Below, in pieces: positions 12,557-15,285 of a DNA stretch of 15,285 nt (its first letter is position 1; each line of letters begins with the position of its first letter). The stretch comes from Chloroflexota bacterium (GTDB taxonomy: Bacteria; Chloroflexota; Dormibacteria; CF-121). Below the pieces are notes generated by a model, which saw only the letters and a program-made list of their open reading frames with translations, was not told the origin of the DNA and made no database searches. Location of the stretch: contig VBEQ01000174.1 of the NCBI GenBank assembly GCA_005881235.1, positions 1 through 15,285 of the forward strand, written 5' to 3'. Both the position numbers and the translations under genes were made by a program.

Positions 12557-13561
12557 TCAGCCGCTAGACAGCTCGAACGATGCCGATTGGTCTTCGGAAG
12601 AATCCTTGCCGGCCTCGAAGATGCTCCAGCGCAGCGCGAGGGATCCCGCGATGGTGCACAGCGAAGCAACCGCCGACAAGGATTGCAGCGCCCGGCCGCG
12701 GCGACCGCCGGCCAATCGATGCAGTAGCAGCGGAAGCACGGCGCCCGCACCAACCGCGCCCAACCAGAAGGGCGCGGCGAATCGACCCCTCGTCAGCGGA
12801 CGCGCGGTTCTTCCGGACTGCGTGAGGTAGCCGGCCAGTACGGCGATCTCGCCGGCGGACGCCGCCGACTCAAGCGCCGCAAGCCGGTGCAGCGTCGCGT
12901 CGGGCGCGCCGCGGCGCGCGGCCTGCAGCGTGACCGCGGCCGAGCCGCTGGCGAGCGCCGACGCCATGAACAACCCGCCGAGCAGCTTGCTCTTCGCCCA
13001 CAACGGGATGTTGGTCGCCGCGAGGAGGACGCCGGAATAACCGGCCAGCGTCAGACCCAATGCACAACCGGCCAGCTCCGCGAGCCGAGTGGGCACGAGC
13101 CGCGCCAGCGCTCCAAGCGGGCCGCGAAGGAGACCGGTGCCGGCCGCGTGCGAAGCTGCGCGCGCAAAGGCGATGGGCGTGAAGCCGGTCAAGGTCCAGG
13201 CGCCGAGATTCATCGGCGACAGCGGCTTGAAGATCCGCAACATGTGATGAAAGCGATCGGGACGGCCGAGGTCGGCGATCAAGAGCGGGGCGCAGGGCAC
13301 GAGCGCCGCGGCCGCCAGGTAATAGCCCCCGGCGGTGGCGCGCCGGTCGTCTGCCGAACCGAAGCCGTGCGCCAGCGAGGCGGTGACATAGGCCCCCGCA
13401 GCCATTCCCCCGAGCCAGAAGTAGGCGGGCACTTCCCAGGTCCACACCGGACGCCGAACGACCGGATAGTCGTAGTAGCCTCCATCACCCCCTGCCTGGC
13501 CCTCCCCCGCGAGCGGGGGAGGGAGATTTCCGCGAGTCGGAGGGGAATTAGCGGCGTCCAC
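12557..13561 (-). CDS. NrfD/PsrC-like membrane subunit of formate dehydrogenase
   Basis: A 334-aa polytopic protein with about eight membrane segments (roughly 44-68, 75-99, 120-142, 160-188, 192-215, 229-245, 261-285 and 291-317). The conserved entry PVWTWEVPAYFWLGG and the motif ADLGRPDRFHHMLRIFKPLSPMN-LG (93-117) identify the NrfD family, which passes electrons between Fe-S partners and quinones. It would anchor the formate dehydrogenase and replace the cytochrome b subunit FdnI. The GTG at 13561 lies 14 nt inside the upstream Fe-S gene. No other start exists before the YYDYPVV segment. Residues 11-24 (GNLPPPLAGEGQAG) are encoded by hairpin repeat copy 3, so the N-terminal lead looks like translated repeat DNA. 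Confidence 0.9.
   Translation of the reverse strand: MDAANSPPTRGNLPPPLAGEGQAGGDGGYYDYPVVRRPVWTWEVPAYFWLGGMAAGAYVTASLAHGFGSADDRRATAGGYYLAAAALVPCAPLLIADLGRPDRFHHMLRIFKPLSPMNLGAWTLTGFTPIAFARAASHAAGTGLLRGPLGALARLVPTRLAELAGCALGLTLAGYSGVLLAATNIPLWAKSKLLGGLFMASALASGSAAVTLQAARRGAPDATLHRLAALESAASAGEIAVLAGYLTQSGRTARPLTRGRFAAPFWLGAVGAGAVLPLLLHRLAGGRRGRALQSLSAVASLCTIAGSLALRWSIFEAGKDSSEDQSASFELSSG
13487..13530. repeat. GC-rich REP-like hairpin repeat, copy 3, inside a reading frame
   Basis: The 10-bp stem 13500-13509/13514-13523 (CCCTCCCCCG with CGGGGGAGGG) encloses a CGAG loop. The flanks are CACCCCCTGCC on the left and AGATTT on the right. It has the same orientation as copies 1 and 2. It lies in codons of the NrfD gene, 38-61 nt after its GTG, close enough to affect early elongation or coupling. 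Confidence 0.78.
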
Positions 13562-14390
13562 GGAAGACCAGCGCGCCGATCAGCGCGAACCCGACGCCGA
13601 CCGCGGCGCTCCATCCGTAGCGTTGCGCCATTGTCTGGCGCGGCAGACGCGGGATGTCCGGCAGGTTGTAGGTGTGCGGCCGGTCCAGCAGCAGAAAGAA
13701 GGCGTGCAGCGGACCGACCTCGGTTGCCTCTTTGCCTTCGGGCATGCCGTACAACTCGGCTTTTGTCTCGCCACGGGCTTTTAGCTCGGCGAGGCGATGC
13801 CGGGCACGTTCCTGTAGCTCCTCGACGTCGCCGAACTGGATCGATGCCGTCGGGCACGACTTGGCGCAGGCAGGCGTCATGTCGTCTTTGAGGCGGTCGT
13901 AGCAGAGCGTGCACTTATGCGCCGTCCCCGCCTCGAACTGGCCGTGCTTGGGTGCGCGGTCGATGACCCCGAAGGGACAGGCCGGCACGCAGAAACCACA
14001 GCCGTTGCAGATGTCCTGCTGGACGTAGACGGTGTCGAACTCGGTCCGGATCAAGGCCCCGGTGGGGCAGGCCTCGAGGCAGGCCGCGTTGGCGCAGTGC
14101 TTGCAGACGTCCGACATCATCAGCCAGCGCTGATCCTGCCGGCTCGAGTTGGCTTTCGCCTGCTCGATGAACTGGACGTGGCGCCAGGTGGTCGCCCCCA
14201 GCGTCCCGGTGTTGTCGTAACTGTTGCCCGTCATCGCAAACCCGTCGGCGGGCAGCTGGTTCCACTGCTTGCACGCCACCTCGCACGCCTTGCAGCCAAT
14301 GCACAGGCTGGTATCGGTGAAGAAACCACGGGCTCTTTTTGGTGGAGGCGGCGACTCGACGTTCATCAGCCGCTTGTAGGCGTCGATCAC
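13548..14390 (-). CDS. Formate dehydrogenase beta subunit, four-cluster ferredoxin-like protein
   Basis: A 280-aa electron-transfer subunit of the FdnH/FdoH/HybA kind. Sixteen cysteines form four 4Fe-4S motifs: Cys30/33/36/40 (CIGCKACEVAC), Cys96/99/104/108 (CKHCANAACLEAC), Cys128/131/134/138 (CNGCGFCVPAC) and Cys160/163/175/179. All four are complete. A C-terminal helix (about 259-276, WSAAVGVGFALIGALVF) followed by RGRR anchors it in the membrane, as in FdnH. It carries electrons from the catalytic subunit to the NrfD protein. The GTG at 14390 overlaps the upstream TGA as GTGA and is therefore preferred. An ATG eight codons later is the alternative. There is no Tat signal, as expected for a subunit exported with its partner. 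Confidence 0.92.
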   Translation of the reverse strand: MIDAYKRLMNVESPPPPKRARGFFTDTSLCIGCKACEVACKQWNQLPADGFAMTGNSYDNTGTLGATTWRHVQFIEQAKANSSRQDQRWLMMSDVCKHCANAACLEACPTGALIRTEFDTVYVQQDICNGCGFCVPACPFGVIDRAPKHGQFEAGTAHKCTLCYDRLKDDMTPACAKSCPTASIQFGDVEELQERARHRLAELKARGETKAELYGMPEGKEATEVGPLHAFFLLLDRPHTYNLPDIPRLPRQTMAQRYGWSAAVGVGFALIGALVFRGRR

Positions 14391-15285
14391 CGCAGCCGGC
14401 CTTTGCGGATGTTGCAGGTGAAGGCTTTGTCCTCCTGGATGTAGACGTTCGGCTCCTCGCTCAGGGGAACGAGGTCATTCGCCATCGCACCCGTGACAAG
14501 CCCCTTGTAGCCCCAGTGATAGGGCAGCCCGATCTCATGGATCATCCCGCCGTTGTGCCGGAAGGGGCGCATTCGGCGAGTGACGAGCGCGCGGCATTCG
14601 ATCTGGCTGCGGGCCGTCGCGACCACGATCCAATCCATGTTTGCGATGCCTTTCTCAGCCGCAAGCTCCGGACTGATCTCGGCGAACATTTCGGGCATCA
14701 GCTCGCTGAGCCATCCGACCCAGCGGGACATCGCGCCGGAAGTGTACTGCTCCGTCACGCGATAGGTCGTGACGATGTAGGGATAGTTGGGGTCGCCGGG
14801 CGGACTGATCCGGTTGTCCTTGCGCGGGAAACGCTTTGCCACGGGACTGTCCTGGCGCGAGTAGAGTGCGTTGCGGAGCGGCGACTCGAGCGGCTCGTAG
14901 TGGGTTGGTAGGGGGCCATCCTTCAGTCCGCTGGGTGCGAATAGCCAGCCGCGACCGTCGGCCTTGAGGGTGAAGGGATCGGACCCTGAGTGGAGGTCGA
15001 CGCCGGCCCCGTCGGCCTTCGAGGGAGTCTCGGGTGCCTTGGTGTCCGGGAAGTCCGGACGGTCGAAGCCCGTCCACTTTCGCTGCGCCGGGTCCCACCA
15101 GACGTATTTCTTACGCTCAGACCAGGGCCTTCCCTGCGGGTCGGCTGAGGCGCGGTTGTAGAGCATGCGCCGGTTGCCAGGCCAGGAAAACCCCCATTCC
15201 GGACTGACCCAGCCGTCGCCCTTGACCCGCCGGCGGGCCATGTTCTTGCCCTCCTGCGGATACACCCCGGAGTAGATCCAGACGC
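14387..15285 (-). CDS. Formate dehydrogenase major (alpha) subunit, C-terminal part (partial)
   Basis: The last 298 residues of a molybdopterin enzyme; the gene continues beyond the right edge. The text tracks FdnG/FdoG of E. coli: WIYSGVYPQEGKNMARRR at the edge, WGFSWPGNRRMLYNRASADP, YVWWDPAQRKWTGFDRPDF, GPLPTHYEPLESPL and NPLYSRQ-like positions. Next come VTTYRVTEQYTSG and the molybdopterin-dinucleotide-binding domain (MFAEISPELAAEKGIANMDW, RALVTRRMRPF, IGLPYHWGYKG). The catalytic (seleno)cysteine, the N-terminal Fe-S cluster and any Tat signal are in the missing part. The C-terminus overlaps the beta-subunit start by 4 bp. Oxidation of formate to CO2 is the expected reaction. Whether the missing part has Sec or Cys cannot be judged. 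Confidence 0.93.
   Translation of the reverse strand, partial: VWIYSGVYPQEGKNMARRRVKGDGWVSPEWGFSWPGNRRMLYNRASADPQGRPWSERKKYVWWDPAQRKWTGFDRPDFPDTKAPETPSKADGAGVDLHSGSDPFTLKADGRGWLFAPSGLKDGPLPTHYEPLESPLRNALYSRQDSPVAKRFPRKDNRISPPGDPNYPYIVTTYRVTEQYTSGAMSRWVGWLSELMPEMFAEISPELAAEKGIANMDWIVVATARSQIECRALVTRRMRPFRHNGGMIHEIGLPYHWGYKGLVTGAMANDLVPLSEEPNVYIQEDKAFTCNIRKGRLR

Noticed and set aside
12887..13891. A 334-codon plus-strand frame opposite the NrfD and Fe-S genes
   Set aside because: It is antisense to two well-recognised fdh genes and has no recognisable content.
1..15285. CRISPR arrays, tRNA or rRNA genes, IS elements, phage genes
   Set aside because: No direct-repeat arrays, cloverleaf-like segments, transposase or phage proteins were seen on either strand.

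Overview
The window is GC-rich, gene-dense bacterial chromosome. Operons overlap by GTGA or ATGA, GTG and TTG starts are common, and most genes have no Shine-Dalgarno. The gene mix (CpaF-type secretion ATPase, GAF sensor kinase with a DosR-like regulator, lipobox protein, FdnG-type formate dehydrogenase with an NrfD anchor) suggests a soil or subsurface Terrabacteria lineage such as Dormibacterota or Chloroflexota. That assignment is inference from style and content; no marker gene is present. I saw no tRNA, rRNA, CRISPR, IS element or phage gene.

Layout. (1) 1-1228, minus strand: the start of a MoaB/MogA-type molybdenum cofactor gene (cut by the window edge), preceded by a tightly overlapping trio: a 122-aa unknown protein, a 51-aa membrane protein and a DNPH1-like nucleotide N-glycosidase. 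(2) 1286-2496, plus strand: a NIF3/DUF34 protein and a 121-aa unknown protein. (3) 2493-8477, minus strand: a signalling and secretion block made of a two-GAF histidine kinase, a NarL/DosR-type regulator, CpaF and a long coiled-coil protein with two GAF domains. (4) 8689-10821, plus strand: a TPR-CAP-Ig-like lipoprotein and a 61-aa membrane protein. (5) 10825 to the right edge, minus strand: formate dehydrogenase (alpha C-terminus, four-cluster Fe-S beta subunit, NrfD anchor), then PxpA (5-oxoprolinase subunit A), then a membrane-anchored PHP-fold protein that has lost its metal-binding histidines.

How the parts fit. The kinase and regulator probably form a one-operon sensory pair next to a pilus/secretion ATPase. 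The GAF coiled-coil protein, 3 nt behind cpaF, carries GAF domains resembling the kinase's and could link sensing to the secretion motor. The formate dehydrogenase is a molybdenum or tungsten enzyme that should pass electrons through Fe-S clusters to the quinone pool via NrfD.

Two sequence-level patterns stand out. Every gene that heads a transcription unit without a Shine-Dalgarno has a -10-like hexamer 6-7 nt before its start codon, which points to leaderless mRNAs. A short GC-rich hairpin repeat occurs three times, once inside the reading frame of the NrfD subunit. The most unusual protein is the histidine-less PHP homologue.
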